From the NCBI GenBank assembly GCA_948888345.1, contig CAQTPN010000021.1:4162-10503 (forward strand): a stretch of 6,342 nt of DNA, written 5' to 3'. Made by a program: the position numbers and the translations under genes. Source of the stretch: an uncultured bacterium (GTDB lineage: Bacteria; Cyanobacteriota; Vampirovibrionia; Gastranaerophilales; Gastranaerophilaceae). This document shows positions 1 through 6,342 of this stretch, one piece after another. Position 1 is the stretch's first letter; each line of letters starts with the position of its first letter. The notes beneath the pieces are model-generated. The model worked only from the letters and a program-made list of their open reading frames with translations, was not told the origin of the DNA and searched no databases.

Positions 1-99
1 TTGTTTAGAAATTCAAATGATGTTACAAATGATTCAGAACTTGTTATATTCATCACACCAAAAATTGTAGATAATATGACCCAGATAGACAACATTTAA
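1..99 (+). CDS. Secretin C-terminal end (Tad outer-membrane pore, RcpA/CpaC-like), partial at 5'
   Basis: Frame 1 is open from the window edge to a TAA at 97-99 and gives 32 residues, beginning LFRNSNDV and containing SELVIFITPKIVDN. The pairing of an LFR segment with an (E/S)ELVIFITP(R/K)IV strand is the characteristic last beta-strand region of the secretin family (GspD/PilQ/CpaC), which forms the outer-membrane ring through which pili or secreted proteins pass. The main body of the protein lies upstream of the window. The neighbours (tadZ, tadA, tadB, tadC) make this most likely the Tad secretin RcpA/CpaC rather than a type II secretion secretin; that assignment is by context. The residues after ITPKIV form a short hydrophilic tail. 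Its stop overlaps the TAAGG Shine-Dalgarno of the next gene, so the two are probably co-transcribed. Confidence 0.85.
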   Translation: MFRNSNDVTNDSELVIFITPKIVDNMTQIDNI

Positions 100-109
100 G
101 GTAAAAACC

Positions 110-1321
110 ATGGGAATAAAAATAGATACCGTTATTATAGACCCCGAAAATAATTCAAGAGAAATTATTTTAAATTATCTTGCAAAAATTGAGGATATTA
201 ATGTAACTCAGGAATTTAACGATGTTCTTACCGCAATGAATTTTATTACAGAAAGCAGACCCAATTTAATCATTGTGGATATTTCCCAGAAAACCCAGAT
301 GGCACTTGATATTATAGTTAAAATATCAAATTCTCTGAAAAATTCCAAAATCATTGTTCTTTCTTACGACATGAGCCCGGAAACAGTTATTAAAGCCCTC
401 AGGGCAGGAGCCAGAGAATTCCTTGTAAAACCTTTGATTGAAGGAGAATTTACTCAAGCCGTTGAAAAATTAAAAGATTTAATACTCGGCAATATTAATG
501 ACACTACAAAATGTAAGGTTATAACAACATTTTCAAACAAGGGCGGTATTGGAAAAACTGCCATTGCAACAAATTTAGCGGTTGAATTGGCAAATATGAC
601 AAAAGAGCGTGTAGCTCTTGTGGATTTAAATATGCAAATGGGAGATGTCACAACATTTCTTGATTTAAACCCCTCATTTGATACATCTTACGTAATTAAT
701 AATTTAGAAAGAATTGATGAAGGATTTTTGTTATCCACCCTTGAAAAATACGGCAACTCAAGCCTTTATGTACTTGCAGACCCGCCGGATTTAGAGCAGG
801 CGGAAGTTATCACATCAGATAACATCACAACTTTAATCAATGTCTTAAGAAACGTATTTTCATATATAATAATTGATACAACCGCAAGTTTTGACGGTAA
901 AACCATTACAGCACTTGATAATTCGGATTTAGTATTGTTAATTTCAATTATTAATCTTCCATCCGTTAGAAATTGCCAGAGGTGTTTCGATTTATTTAAA
1001 CGCCTCGGGTATACAAAAGATAAAATTAAAATCATAATTAACCGTTATATGGAAAATGACGAAATTAAAGTGGAAGATGTTGAAGATGTCCTCGGGCATC
1101 CGGTATATTTTAAAATTCCGAATAATTATTTCACAATCATAAATGCCATAAATAAAGGGCTTCCGGTTTGCGAAATTAATCCGCATTCAAATATTGCAAA
1201 AAGCTTTAAAGAGCTTGCAGCACTTTTATCGGATAATTTTACATACACAAATACCCAGAAGCCGCAAAAGCGCGAAAAAAGCTTCAGCCTCTTAGATATT
1301 TTTAAGAAAAAAGGAGAATAG
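110..1321 (+). CDS. tadZ: TadZ/CpaE, receiver-like domain plus MinD/ParA-type ATPase of the Tad pilus
   Basis: This 403-residue protein has two domains. Residues about 5-125 fold like a response-regulator receiver: beta-1 ends at D11, D57 sits at the phospho-acceptor position (IIVDIS), S85 and K107-P108 occupy the conserved switch positions, and GAREFLVKP is typical receiver sequence. Residues about 135-375 are a MinD/ParA-type ATPase with a deviant Walker A loop (K144-GGIGKT-150, signature lysine K144, K149), a switch region VALVDLNMQMGD (D172) and Walker B YIIIDTT (D256). In the Tad system this protein is a cytoplasmic factor that localises the assembly machine, often at a pole; that role is family knowledge. 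The C-terminus (FSLLDIFKKK) is basic and amphipathic, like the membrane-targeting tails of MinD relatives (inference). The ATG at 110 has TAAGG at 97-101 with an 8-nt spacer. It ends 3 nt before the tadA start. Confidence 0.93.
   Translation: MGIKIDTVIIDPENNSREIILNYLAKIEDINVTQEFNDVLTAMNFITESRPNLIIVDISQKTQMALDIIVKISNSLKNSKIIVLSYDMSPETVIKALRAGAREFLVKPLIEGEFTQAVEKLKDLILGNINDTTKCKVITTFSNKGGIGKTAIATNLAVELANMTKERVALVDLNMQMGDVTTFLDLNPSFDTSYVINNLERIDEGFLLSTLEKYGNSSLYVLADPPDLEQAEVITSDNITTLINVLRNVFSYIIIDTTASFDGKTITALDNSDLVLLISIINLPSVRNCQRCFDLFKRLGYTKDKIKIIINRYMENDEIKVEDVEDVLGHPVYFKIPNNYFTIINAINKGLPVCEINPHSNIAKSFKELAALLSDNFTYTNTQKPQKREKSFSLLDIFKKKGE
1311..1316 (+). promoter_or_regulatory. Strong Shine-Dalgarno that sets the TTG start of tadA
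   Basis: AAGGAG lies inside the last codons of tadZ, 8 nt before TTG at 1325. This is the best SD match in the window. The downstream frame has no nearby ATG or GTG that would keep the N-terminal region, so the site identifies TTG as the true start. It also suggests that tadA translation is coupled to termination of tadZ, whose TAG is at 1319-1321. Confidence 0.85.
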
Positions 1322-1324
1322 TAG

Positions 1325-2824
1325 TTGTCACTCAAAGATAGATTAAATTCCACACAAAACACTCAGCCTGTAAAAAAAAGCAGCACTGAAACAATTGTAG
1401 ATATAGCCCCTTTAAGTGAAGAATTTTCATCATTAAAGGAAAAACTGCACTCTCTTTTAATTGAAAAAGTAAACTCAACCCCAAGCTGGTCCACCTATAA
1501 TGATGATGAGCAAAAAACCCTTATCCGTCAGTTTATAGAAGGGCAGTTAAATACAAATTTTCGCTCTGTTCCTTTAAATAAAACCGAGCGCGATAAATTA
1601 ACAAAAGAAATTATTCAGGAAGCAAAAGGTTTTGGACCGCTAGACCCCCTTTTGGAGGACCCGACTATAAGCGATATTCTTGTAAACGGGGCAAAAAATA
1701 TTTATGTTGAAAAAAACGGCAAACTTTATAAAACATCAATTGTTTTTAAAGACAATAACCACCTAAAAAATATTATTGAAAGAATTGTAAGTAAAATCGG
1801 AAGAAGGATTGACGAAAAATCTCCGATGGTTGATGCAAGACTTGCAGACGGCTCCCGTGTAAATGCAATTATTCCGCCTCTTGCACTTGACGGCCCTTCT
1901 TTATCTATAAGAAGATTTAAAGCTGATGCAGGTACTATGGACAGCCTTTTAAAATGGGGCTCCATAAGTAAAGAAATGGCGGAAGTGCTGGAAGCAGCAG
2001 TTGCCGCACGCTGCAATATTGTAATTTCAGGCGGAACAGGTGCCGGAAAAACAACTCTTTTAAACAGTTTATCTGCTAAAATCCCATCAGGAGAAAGAAT
2101 TATTACAATTGAGGATTCGGCTGAACTCTGTTTGCAGCAGGAGCACATTGTAAGGCTTGAAACACGCCCTGCCAACATTGAAGGTGAAGGTGCAATCACA
2201 GCAAGGGATTTAGTGATAAATACCCTTCGTATGCGCCCCGATAGAATAATCATCGGCGAGTGCCGCGGTGCTGAAACACTTGATATGCTTCAAGCCATGA
2301 ATACAGGCCATGACGGCTCCCTGACAACTCTTCATGCTAATTCGCCGCGCGATGCCCTCTCAAGGCTTGAAACAATGGTTATGTATTCAGGAATTGACCT
2401 TCCTGAGCGCAATATTAAAAACCAGATAGCATCAGCCATAAATATTATTATTCAGGTTTCAAGGCTTCAGGACGGCTCAAGAAAAGTAACCAAAGTATCT
2501 GAAATTGTCGGTATGGAAGAAAATACCATTACAATGCAGGATATCTTCAAATGGGAACAAACCGGCATGGGCAACAAAGTTGTTATGGGAATGCATGTTT
2601 CAACAGGTGTCCGCCCAAAATTTGTAGATAAAATCAAATCACGAGGAATAGAAATCAACAATCAATATTTTGATAAATCCCACAGACACACATATTTTAC
2701 AAGAAATGTTCAGGCAAATACTCTGCAAAATGAGGACACAAATTCAAGGCTGCGTATAAATGAAACCCCTCAAAAGAAAATGACCCATGCGGATTTAGAT
2801 ATATTAAAAAGGCTTAAAAGATGA
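1325..2824 (+). CDS. tadA: TadA/CpaF, Tad pilus assembly ATPase (secretion ATPase, GspE/VirB11 superfamily)
   Basis: This 499-residue cytoplasmic hexameric ATPase is expected to drive Flp pilus polymerisation on the TadB/TadC platform. Residues about 30-135 form the CpaF-type N-terminal domain, with GPLDPLLEDPTISDILVNG at about 104-122. The catalytic core shows all expected boxes: Walker A GGTGAGKTT (236-244, K242), Asp box TIEDSAEL (E263, D264), Walker B RIIIGECRGAE (E312), and His box GHDGSLTTLHAN (H329, H337). The CpaF-specific segment ending near RPKFVDKIKSRGIEI is present. About 50 more residues (450-499) follow; they are hydrophilic and basic and finish LDILKRLKR, which looks longer than the usual CpaF end. 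Translation starts at TTG, supported by AAGGAG at 1311-1316. The stop overlaps the tadB start by 4 nt (ATGA). The name tadA here is the tight-adherence ATPase, not the tRNA adenosine deaminase. Confidence 0.96.
   Translation: MSLKDRLNSTQNTQPVKKSSTETIVDIAPLSEEFSSLKEKLHSLLIEKVNSTPSWSTYNDDEQKTLIRQFIEGQLNTNFRSVPLNKTERDKLTKEIIQEAKGFGPLDPLLEDPTISDILVNGAKNIYVEKNGKLYKTSIVFKDNNHLKNIIERIVSKIGRRIDEKSPMVDARLADGSRVNAIIPPLALDGPSLSIRRFKADAGTMDSLLKWGSISKEMAEVLEAAVAARCNIVISGGTGAGKTTLLNSLSAKIPSGERIITIEDSAELCLQQEHIVRLETRPANIEGEGAITARDLVINTLRMRPDRIIIGECRGAETLDMLQAMNTGHDGSLTTLHANSPRDALSRLETMVMYSGIDLPERNIKNQIASAINIIIQVSRLQDGSRKVTKVSEIVGMEENTITMQDIFKWEQTGMGNKVVMGMHVSTGVRPKFVDKIKSRGIEINNQYFDKSHRHTYFTRNVQANTLQNEDTNSRLRINETPQKKMTHADLDILKRLKR
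2806..2812 (+). promoter_or_regulatory. Shine-Dalgarno for tadB inside the end of tadA
   Basis: AAAAAGG lies 8 nt before the first ATG of the ATGATG at 2821-2826. The spacing favours the first ATG, which gives the 4-nt ATGA overlap with the tadA stop. The second ATG would shorten TadB by one residue and leave an 11-nt spacer. The arrangement is typical of translational coupling. Confidence 0.65.
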
Positions 2825-3780
2825 TGCCTCTTCTGGTTTCAATCATACTCGGATTTTTGTGCTTTGTTCTTGTTGCAAATCTATACAAAGTGCGCATGCC
2901 AAGAGCACCCGAAATTGAAAAACGTCTTGAAATAATTAAAAAAAGCGGAGAAGGGCCCGATAACGCCATAATTTCCGATTTTATTACAATCGGCAATGAA
3001 TTTAAGTTTGGTTTTTTAGGAAAATACTTAAAAGATTTTAAGCCTGCAGAATTTCTTAAAGACCAGCTTTACTATGCAGGACTTGATATTCAGGTGGATG
3101 TCTTTTTACTTGTTTCAGCCATTTGCGCGCTGCCGTTCTTTTTGATTGCCGTTTTTACCACTCCTTATTGTATTTTGCTCGGGCTGTTTGCTTCAAGCGT
3201 TCCGTTTATTATAGTTAAATTTTTAATAATGAAAAGAACAAATCTTTTTACCCAGCAATTTCCCGAAGCCCTTGATTTATTATCAAGCTCTCTTAGGGCC
3301 GGCCATTCTTTATATAGCGCATTTGATGTAATTGTTAAAGAAATGCCTTCGCCAATTAATCAGGTTTTTAAAAATACTGTGGATGAAATAGCCTTTGGTA
3401 TAGATACAAAAGATGCCATCATGTCTTTAACAAAAACAATGCCTTTTAGCATGGATTTAAAATTTTTTACAACCGCAGTTCTTCTGCAAAGGGAGGTTGG
3501 CGGAAATTTAGCAAGAATCTTGGACGGGCTTTCTATTACAATAAGAGAAAGATTTAAGATGCTTGGACAATTAAAGGCGCAGACTGCCCAATCAAAATTT
3601 TCAGGAATAATTTTAACTCTTGTGCCTCCCTTAATTGCAGTTGTTTTATTCTTTTTATCACCCGGGTATATGGACCCTCTTTTGCATACACAGCAAGGAA
3701 ATATTGCCCTTTCTGTTGCAATAGGTATGATGATTATAGGGATTTACTGTATAATAAAAATTCTTTCAATTGAAATATAA
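2821..3780 (+). CDS. tadB: TadB, inner-membrane platform protein of the Tad pilus (T2SSF domain)
   Basis: This 319-residue protein is one half of the TadB/TadC pair that forms the membrane platform on which TadA acts. Hydrophobic segments are visible at about 4-22, 94-112, 117-136, 261-281 and 295-315. The T2SSF (GspF-like) domain lies between the third and fourth segments, about 143-260. It opens with the family signature FPEALDLLSSSLRAGHSL and contains QREVGGNLARILDGLS, matching the E-(V/T)-GG/GN-L pattern of TadB. Length and topology fit the family. The order tadA-tadB-tadC is the standard one, and the sequence upstream of the FPEALD box is TadB-like rather than TadC-like. Its TAA overlaps the AAGGA ribosome-binding site of tadC, so expression of the two platform proteins is tightly linked. 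I see no truncation or frameshift. Confidence 0.94.
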   Translation: MMPLLVSIILGFLCFVLVANLYKVRMPRAPEIEKRLEIIKKSGEGPDNAIISDFITIGNEFKFGFLGKYLKDFKPAEFLKDQLYYAGLDIQVDVFLLVSAICALPFFLIAVFTTPYCILLGLFASSVPFIIVKFLIMKRTNLFTQQFPEALDLLSSSLRAGHSLYSAFDVIVKEMPSPINQVFKNTVDEIAFGIDTKDAIMSLTKTMPFSMDLKFFTTAVLLQREVGGNLARILDGLSITIRERFKMLGQLKAQTAQSKFSGIILTLVPPLIAVVLFFLSPGYMDPLLHTQQGNIALSVAIGMMIIGIYCIIKILSIEI

Positions 3781-3790
3781 GGAATAATTA

Positions 3791-4690
3791 ATGAATTCTG
3801 TCGTAATATCTTTAATGCTTGCTCTGTGGGCCGCTTATGTAACATATATAATCGTCAGCAAGGAAGAAAGCTTTTTAAAAGAAAGGCTGAAAAGCACAGG
3901 TAAAAAATATAAAGCAAGTTCAAAAAAAATCTTTGATGATATTCTTGAAATATTAAAGCCTTTAACGGCCGGAAATATTAAAAATATTAATGTTAAAAAT
4001 AAAATAAAAGAGCTTCTTGTAAGAGTTGGTGCCCCCTCATCCGAAGATGATATTTTGGATTTTGAAAACAAAAGGCTTATGTCTATTCTGTTTGTTTTTA
4101 TTTTCTGCATTTTTCTTTTAATAATTTATAGATTAAATTATATCGTTCTTTGTTTAAGCTTAGCTGCAGTATATTTTACTTATAAATATCCGGAAATAAG
4201 AATAAGAAAATTGATAAAATCAAGGGAAAACGATTTTGACAAAAATTTCCCGGATGCCATTGATATGCTTTCTGTCTGCGTCGAAGCGGGCTTAGGTCTT
4301 GATAGTGCAATAGAGCGCGTGGGAAGAGAATTTAAACCATTTTCTCCAACCATAGGCCATGAATTCATTCGGCTTTCTCAAGATGTAGCCTCAGGAATTC
4401 CCCGCCATGATGCACTTAAAAACCTGACAAAAAGAATCCGCTGCAAAGATTTGCAATCATTTGTTGCCCTTTTAATTCAATCTGAAACCCTGGGTACAAG
4501 CATAGTTCAGCCGTTATCTATTTATTGTGATACATTAAGAAGCAGAAAAAAACAGAGAATTGAGGAACTCGTTCAAACCTCTTCTGCCAAAATGACAATC
4601 CCGATGGTTTTATTTTTACTCCCTGCAATGTTTATCGTTATATTGTATCCTTCAATCATAAAACTTATAGATGCCTTAAACTCAATGTAG
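3791..4690 (+). CDS. tadC: TadC, inner-membrane platform protein of the Tad pilus (T2SSF domain)
   Basis: This 299-residue partner and paralogue of TadB has hydrophobic segments at about 4-22, 97-113, 117-131 and 268-287. A lysine-rich stretch between the first two (about 24-75) is presumably cytoplasmic. The T2SSF domain (about 153-265) begins FPDAIDMLSVCVEAGLGLD; the VCVEAG(L/M)(G/S)L(D/E) sequence is the TadC hallmark and separates it from TadB. QSETLGTSI follows at the position matching QREVGGNL in TadB. The C-terminus is a single long membrane helix and a short tail. The ATG at 3791 is preceded by AAGGA (3779-3783) with a 7-nt spacer, and that site overlaps the tadB stop. Only 12 nt separate tadC from ribD, with no terminator between them. 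No tadD- or tadE-like gene follows, unlike many tad loci. Confidence 0.94.
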   Translation: MNSVVISLMLALWAAYVTYIIVSKEESFLKERLKSTGKKYKASSKKIFDDILEILKPLTAGNIKNINVKNKIKELLVRVGAPSSEDDILDFENKRLMSILFVFIFCIFLLIIYRLNYIVLCLSLAAVYFTYKYPEIRIRKLIKSRENDFDKNFPDAIDMLSVCVEAGLGLDSAIERVGREFKPFSPTIGHEFIRLSQDVASGIPRHDALKNLTKRIRCKDLQSFVALLIQSETLGTSIVQPLSIYCDTLRSRKKQRIEELVQTSSAKMTIPMVLFLLPAMFIVILYPSIIKLIDALNSM

Positions 4691-4702
4691 GAAGCTGTTT
4701 TT

Positions 4703-5773
4703 ATGGATAAATTTTATAAAAAAATGATGAGAAAATGCCTCTCCCTTGCAAAAAAAGGAAAGGGCCATACCGCCCAAAACCCGATGGTGGGCTGTGTCAT
4801 TACAGATATTAAAGGAAATATTTTATCTGAAGGATATCATAAAAAATTTGGAGAAAACCACGCGGAAAGAAATGCCATCTTAAACAGCAGAAAAGATTTA
4901 AAGGGTTCAACTTTATTTGTAAACCTTGAGCCTTGCTCTCATTTTGGAAAAACTCCACCCTGCGCAGATTTAATTATAGAAAGCGGGATAAAAAAGGTTA
5001 TCTGTGCAATGAAAGACCCTAACCCGCTTGTATCCGGAAACGGCATTAAAAAACTCCAAAATGCAGGAATTGAAGTTATTTGTGGAATTTTAGAGGATGA
5101 AGCACGGGAATTAAATAAAGTTTTTATAAAGAATATAACAAAAAACAAGCCATACATCCTTATTAAAACAGCAGTCACGGCTGATTCAAAAATTGCTCTC
5201 CAAAATGGAAAATCAAAATGGATAACCGATGATTTTTCAAGAAAACTTGTTCATAAAATGCGTTTTGAACATCAGGCAATAATGACAGGCTCCGGAACGA
5301 TTTTAACAGATAACCCGAGTTTAACATCAAGAATAAAAGGCGCAAAAAACCCTATAAGAATCATTATGGATAAAAAAGGGGTAATTCCCCTTGATTTCAA
5401 CATTTTTAAAAATAATACCGAAAAGATTTTTGTTATTACAAATTCAAAAAATACCTATCCTGATTACATTCAAAAAATTGGTTTTGAAAGCTATGACACA
5501 CTTTTTAAGACTCTTTATTCTCTTCAGATATATGATGTACTTATTGAGGGAGGATGCGGCTTAAATTCAAGTTTAATGGATTCAGGCGAAGCAGATGAAA
5601 TTGCCATATTTCTTGCCCCAAAAATTTTTGGCGGGGGCATGCCTTTTGTGAATGGTTTTTTCTTTAATTCGCCGGATGATTGTATAAAATTAAAAGATTT
5701 AAATGTTAAAAAATTAAAAAATGATATTTTAATTACGGGAAAATTCCTGTATGATAAAGAAAACCCTGAATAA
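4703..5773 (+). CDS. ribD: RibD, bifunctional diaminohydroxyphosphoribosylaminopyrimidine deaminase / 5-amino-6-(5-phosphoribosylamino)uracil reductase
   Basis: This 356-residue cytosolic enzyme carries out two successive steps of riboflavin synthesis: zinc-dependent deamination of the pyrimidine, then NADPH-dependent reduction of the ribose. The N-terminal deaminase domain (about 1-145) has NPMVGCVI (26-33), the catalytic H53-A-E55 motif and the [11 protein letters not shown] motif with zinc ligands C78 and C87, so all zinc ligands are present. The reductase domain (about 149-350) has [17 protein letters not shown] (172-177), a [10 protein letters not shown] segment (196-205), the EGG cofactor-site motif (282-284) and LAPKIFGG. 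Length is normal for full RibD. The start at 4703 gives [19 protein letters not shown], like typical RibD N-termini, with AGGA at 4689-4692 overlapping the tadC stop. The second ATG at 4724 would clip the first helix. No other rib gene and no FMN riboswitch adjoins it, so the remaining pathway genes must be elsewhere. Confidence 0.95.
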   Translation: MDKFYKKMMRKCLSLAKKGKGHTAQNPMVGCVITDIKGNILSEGYHKKFGENHAERNAILNSRKDLKGSTLFVNLEPCSHFGKTPPCADLIIESGIKKVICAMKDPNPLVSGNGIKKLQNAGIEVICGILEDEARELNKVFIKNITKNKPYILIKTAVTADSKIALQNGKSKWITDDFSRKLVHKMRFEHQAIMTGSGTILTDNPSLTSRIKGAKNPIRIIMDKKGVIPLDFNIFKNNTEKIFVITNSKNTYPDYIQKIGFESYDTLFKTLYSLQIYDVLIEGGCGLNSSLMDSGEADEIAIFLAPKIFGGGMPFVNGFFFNSPDDCIKLKDLNVKKLKNDILITGKFLYDKENPE

Positions 5774-5774
5774 A

Positions 5775-5779
5775 AAGGA
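5775..5779 (+). promoter_or_regulatory. Shine-Dalgarno that sets the aroQ start
   Basis: AAGGA just after the ribD stop lies 7 nt before ATG at 5787. It supports this ATG over the in-frame ATG at 5751, which would overlap ribD by 23 nt, lacks a comparable site and would add 12 lysine/asparagine-rich residues ahead of the conserved first beta-strand. Confidence 0.8.
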
Positions 5780-5786
5780 AAATAAT

Positions 5787-6224
5787 ATGAAAATTCTTGT
5801 TTTAAATGGTCCGAATTTAAACCTTCTTGGCACAAGAGAGCCTGAAATATACGGCACAACAACCCTTGAAAGTATAGAAAATGAAATTTTAGAATATTCT
5901 AAAAGCTTTCATAATGTTGAAATTGCTTTTTTTCAATCAAACCACGAAGGAGAGATTGTAGATAAAATTCAAGAAGCAAAAAGCTTATACGATGGAATTT
6001 TGATAAATCCTGCAGCATATACCCATACATCTGTTGCAATAGCAGATGCGATTAAGGCCGTAAATCTTCCAGCCGTTGAAATTCATCTTTCAAACATCAA
6101 TACTAGAGAAGACTTTAGAAAAAAATCTTTAACTGCCCCTTCCTGCATAGGACAAATTTCAGGTTTTGGCAAAACGAGTTATCTTGCAGGGCTCTTTTGC
6201 CTTATTAAACATTTAGAAAAATAA
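5787..6224 (+). CDS. aroQ: AroQ, type II 3-dehydroquinate dehydratase
   Basis: This 145-residue cytosolic enzyme dehydrates 3-dehydroquinate to 3-dehydroshikimate, the third step of the shikimate pathway to aromatic amino acids. From the chosen start the protein opens [19 protein letters not shown], the type II signature. The expected active-site residues are all there: N10 and R17 with Y22 on the mobile lid, FFQSNHEGE (48-56), N74 with H80 in [10 protein letters not shown], the H100-L-S anion-binding region, and REDFRKKS with a catalytic-site arginine. The length matches the compact dodecameric type II family and rules out the unrelated type I AroD. The start at 5787 is set by AAGGA at 5775-5779. 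It lies 13 nt after ribD and 5 nt before the next gene, so it sits inside a co-transcribed run. No other aromatic-pathway gene is in the window. Confidence 0.96.
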   Translation: MKILVLNGPNLNLLGTREPEIYGTTTLESIENEILEYSKSFHNVEIAFFQSNHEGEIVDKIQEAKSLYDGILINPAAYTHTSVAIADAIKAVNLPAVEIHLSNINTREDFRKKSLTAPSCIGQISGFGKTSYLAGLFCLIKHLEK

Positions 6225-6229
6225 TTCTT

Positions 6230-6342
6230 ATGAAAAAGGAAGAAAAATTTTTAAACATTATATCAAAAACCCTCAATAAAACTTCATATCTGGGGGATGA
6301 TTGTGCATACTTGAAGGAATATAGTATTGTTGTTTCCTCTGA
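6230..6342 (+). CDS. thiL: Thiamine-monophosphate kinase ThiL, N-terminal fragment cut by the window edge
   Basis: The frame opens at ATG 6230, 5 nt after the aroQ stop, and runs to the window end without a stop (37 full codons: MKKEEKFLNI and onward). It contains YLGDDCAYLKEYSIVVSS followed by a D or E codon. This matches the ThiL N-terminus, where an (I/L)GDDCA motif is followed by a strand leading into the ST/SSD metal- and ATP-binding segment. ThiL phosphorylates thiamine monophosphate to the active cofactor thiamine diphosphate. The related AIR-synthase-fold proteins (PurM, HypE, SelD) share the fold but are a poorer match to GDDCA at this distance from the start. No good Shine-Dalgarno precedes the ATG. 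The frame has a stop at 6206-6208 and no standard start codon between it and 6230, so translation probably depends on coupling to aroQ. Confidence 0.78.
   Translation, partial: MKKEEKFLNIISKTLNKTSYLGDDCAYLKEYSIVVSS

Noticed and set aside
1..1321. A type II secretion or ParABS partition locus, suggested by a secretin followed by a ParA-like ATPase
   Set aside because: The receiver domain fused to the ATPase and the following CpaF-TadB-TadC set identify a Tad locus. No ParB or GspC-M genes are present.
1726..2253. A 175-codon open frame on the minus strand
   Set aside because: It lies wholly inside tadA, antisense to the Walker motifs. It has no recognisable domain and is explained by codon bias of the real gene.
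2821..4690. tadB and tadC as a recent tandem duplication
   Set aside because: They share the T2SSF domain layout (FPEALD against FPDAID), but the sequences are otherwise strongly diverged. This is the ancient TadB/TadC paralogy present in all Tad systems.
4691..4702. A possible FMN riboswitch or terminator between tadC and ribD
   Set aside because: The gap is only 12 nt and mostly holds the ribosome-binding region, far too short for either element.
5376..5392. A perfect 6-bp inverted repeat (AAGGGG, 5-nt loop, CCCCTT), possibly a terminator or regulatory hairpin
   Set aside because: It is inside the RibD reductase coding region, is short, and is not followed by a T-run. The codons encode ordinary RibD sequence (KGVIPLD).
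5751..5786. A longer AroQ starting at the in-frame ATG at 5751
   Set aside because: It would overlap ribD, add 12 residues absent from type II dehydroquinases, and ignore the well-placed AAGGA before the ATG at 5787.
5524..5862. A 112-codon minus-strand frame spanning the ribD/aroQ junction
   Set aside because: It is antisense to two clearly identified genes, has a low-complexity Phe/Ser-rich translation and no recognisable family.

Overview
The window is a gap-free array of eight genes, all on the + strand. Gaps are 13 nt or less and one junction overlaps by 4 nt. The DNA is clearly AT-rich: A/T-ending codons and AGA/AAA dominate. Most genes have an AAGG(A)-type Shine-Dalgarno 7-10 nt before the start. 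A secretin (outer-membrane pore) end next to the Tad genes points to a diderm bacterium. The AT-richness, strong SD use and mixed Tad/housekeeping array would suit a lineage such as gut Gastranaerophilales (non-photosynthetic Cyanobacteria relatives). That placement is a guess; the sequence alone does not fix it.

Left part (1-4690): the core of a Tad/Flp type IVc pilus assembly machine, in the order secretin C-terminus (partial), TadZ/CpaE (receiver-like domain plus MinD/ParA-type ATPase), TadA/CpaF (secretion ATPase, TTG start), TadB and TadC (the paired inner-membrane T2SSF platform proteins). In the known Tad model, TadZ positions the apparatus, TadA powers pilus assembly through the TadB/TadC platform, and the fibre leaves through the secretin. 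No Flp pilin, prepilin peptidase, CpaB/RcpC or TadD/TadG-type gene lies in the window. Those would be upstream or elsewhere, since the side downstream of tadC is taken by metabolic genes.

Right part (4691-6342): three biosynthetic genes follow tadC without a break. They are bifunctional riboflavin enzyme RibD, type II 3-dehydroquinate dehydratase AroQ, and the first 37 codons of a thiamine-monophosphate kinase (ThiL), cut by the window edge. There is no space for a promoter, FMN/TPP riboswitch or terminator at the tadC/ribD, ribD/aroQ or aroQ/thiL junctions, so the pilus and metabolic genes are probably co-transcribed.

I found no RNA genes, mobile elements, CRISPR arrays or long repeats, and no sign of a wholly new system. 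The points most worth a second look are the partly conserved phospho-acceptor site in the TadZ receiver domain, the extra basic C-terminal tail of TadA, and the joining of Tad genes to vitamin/shikimate genes.
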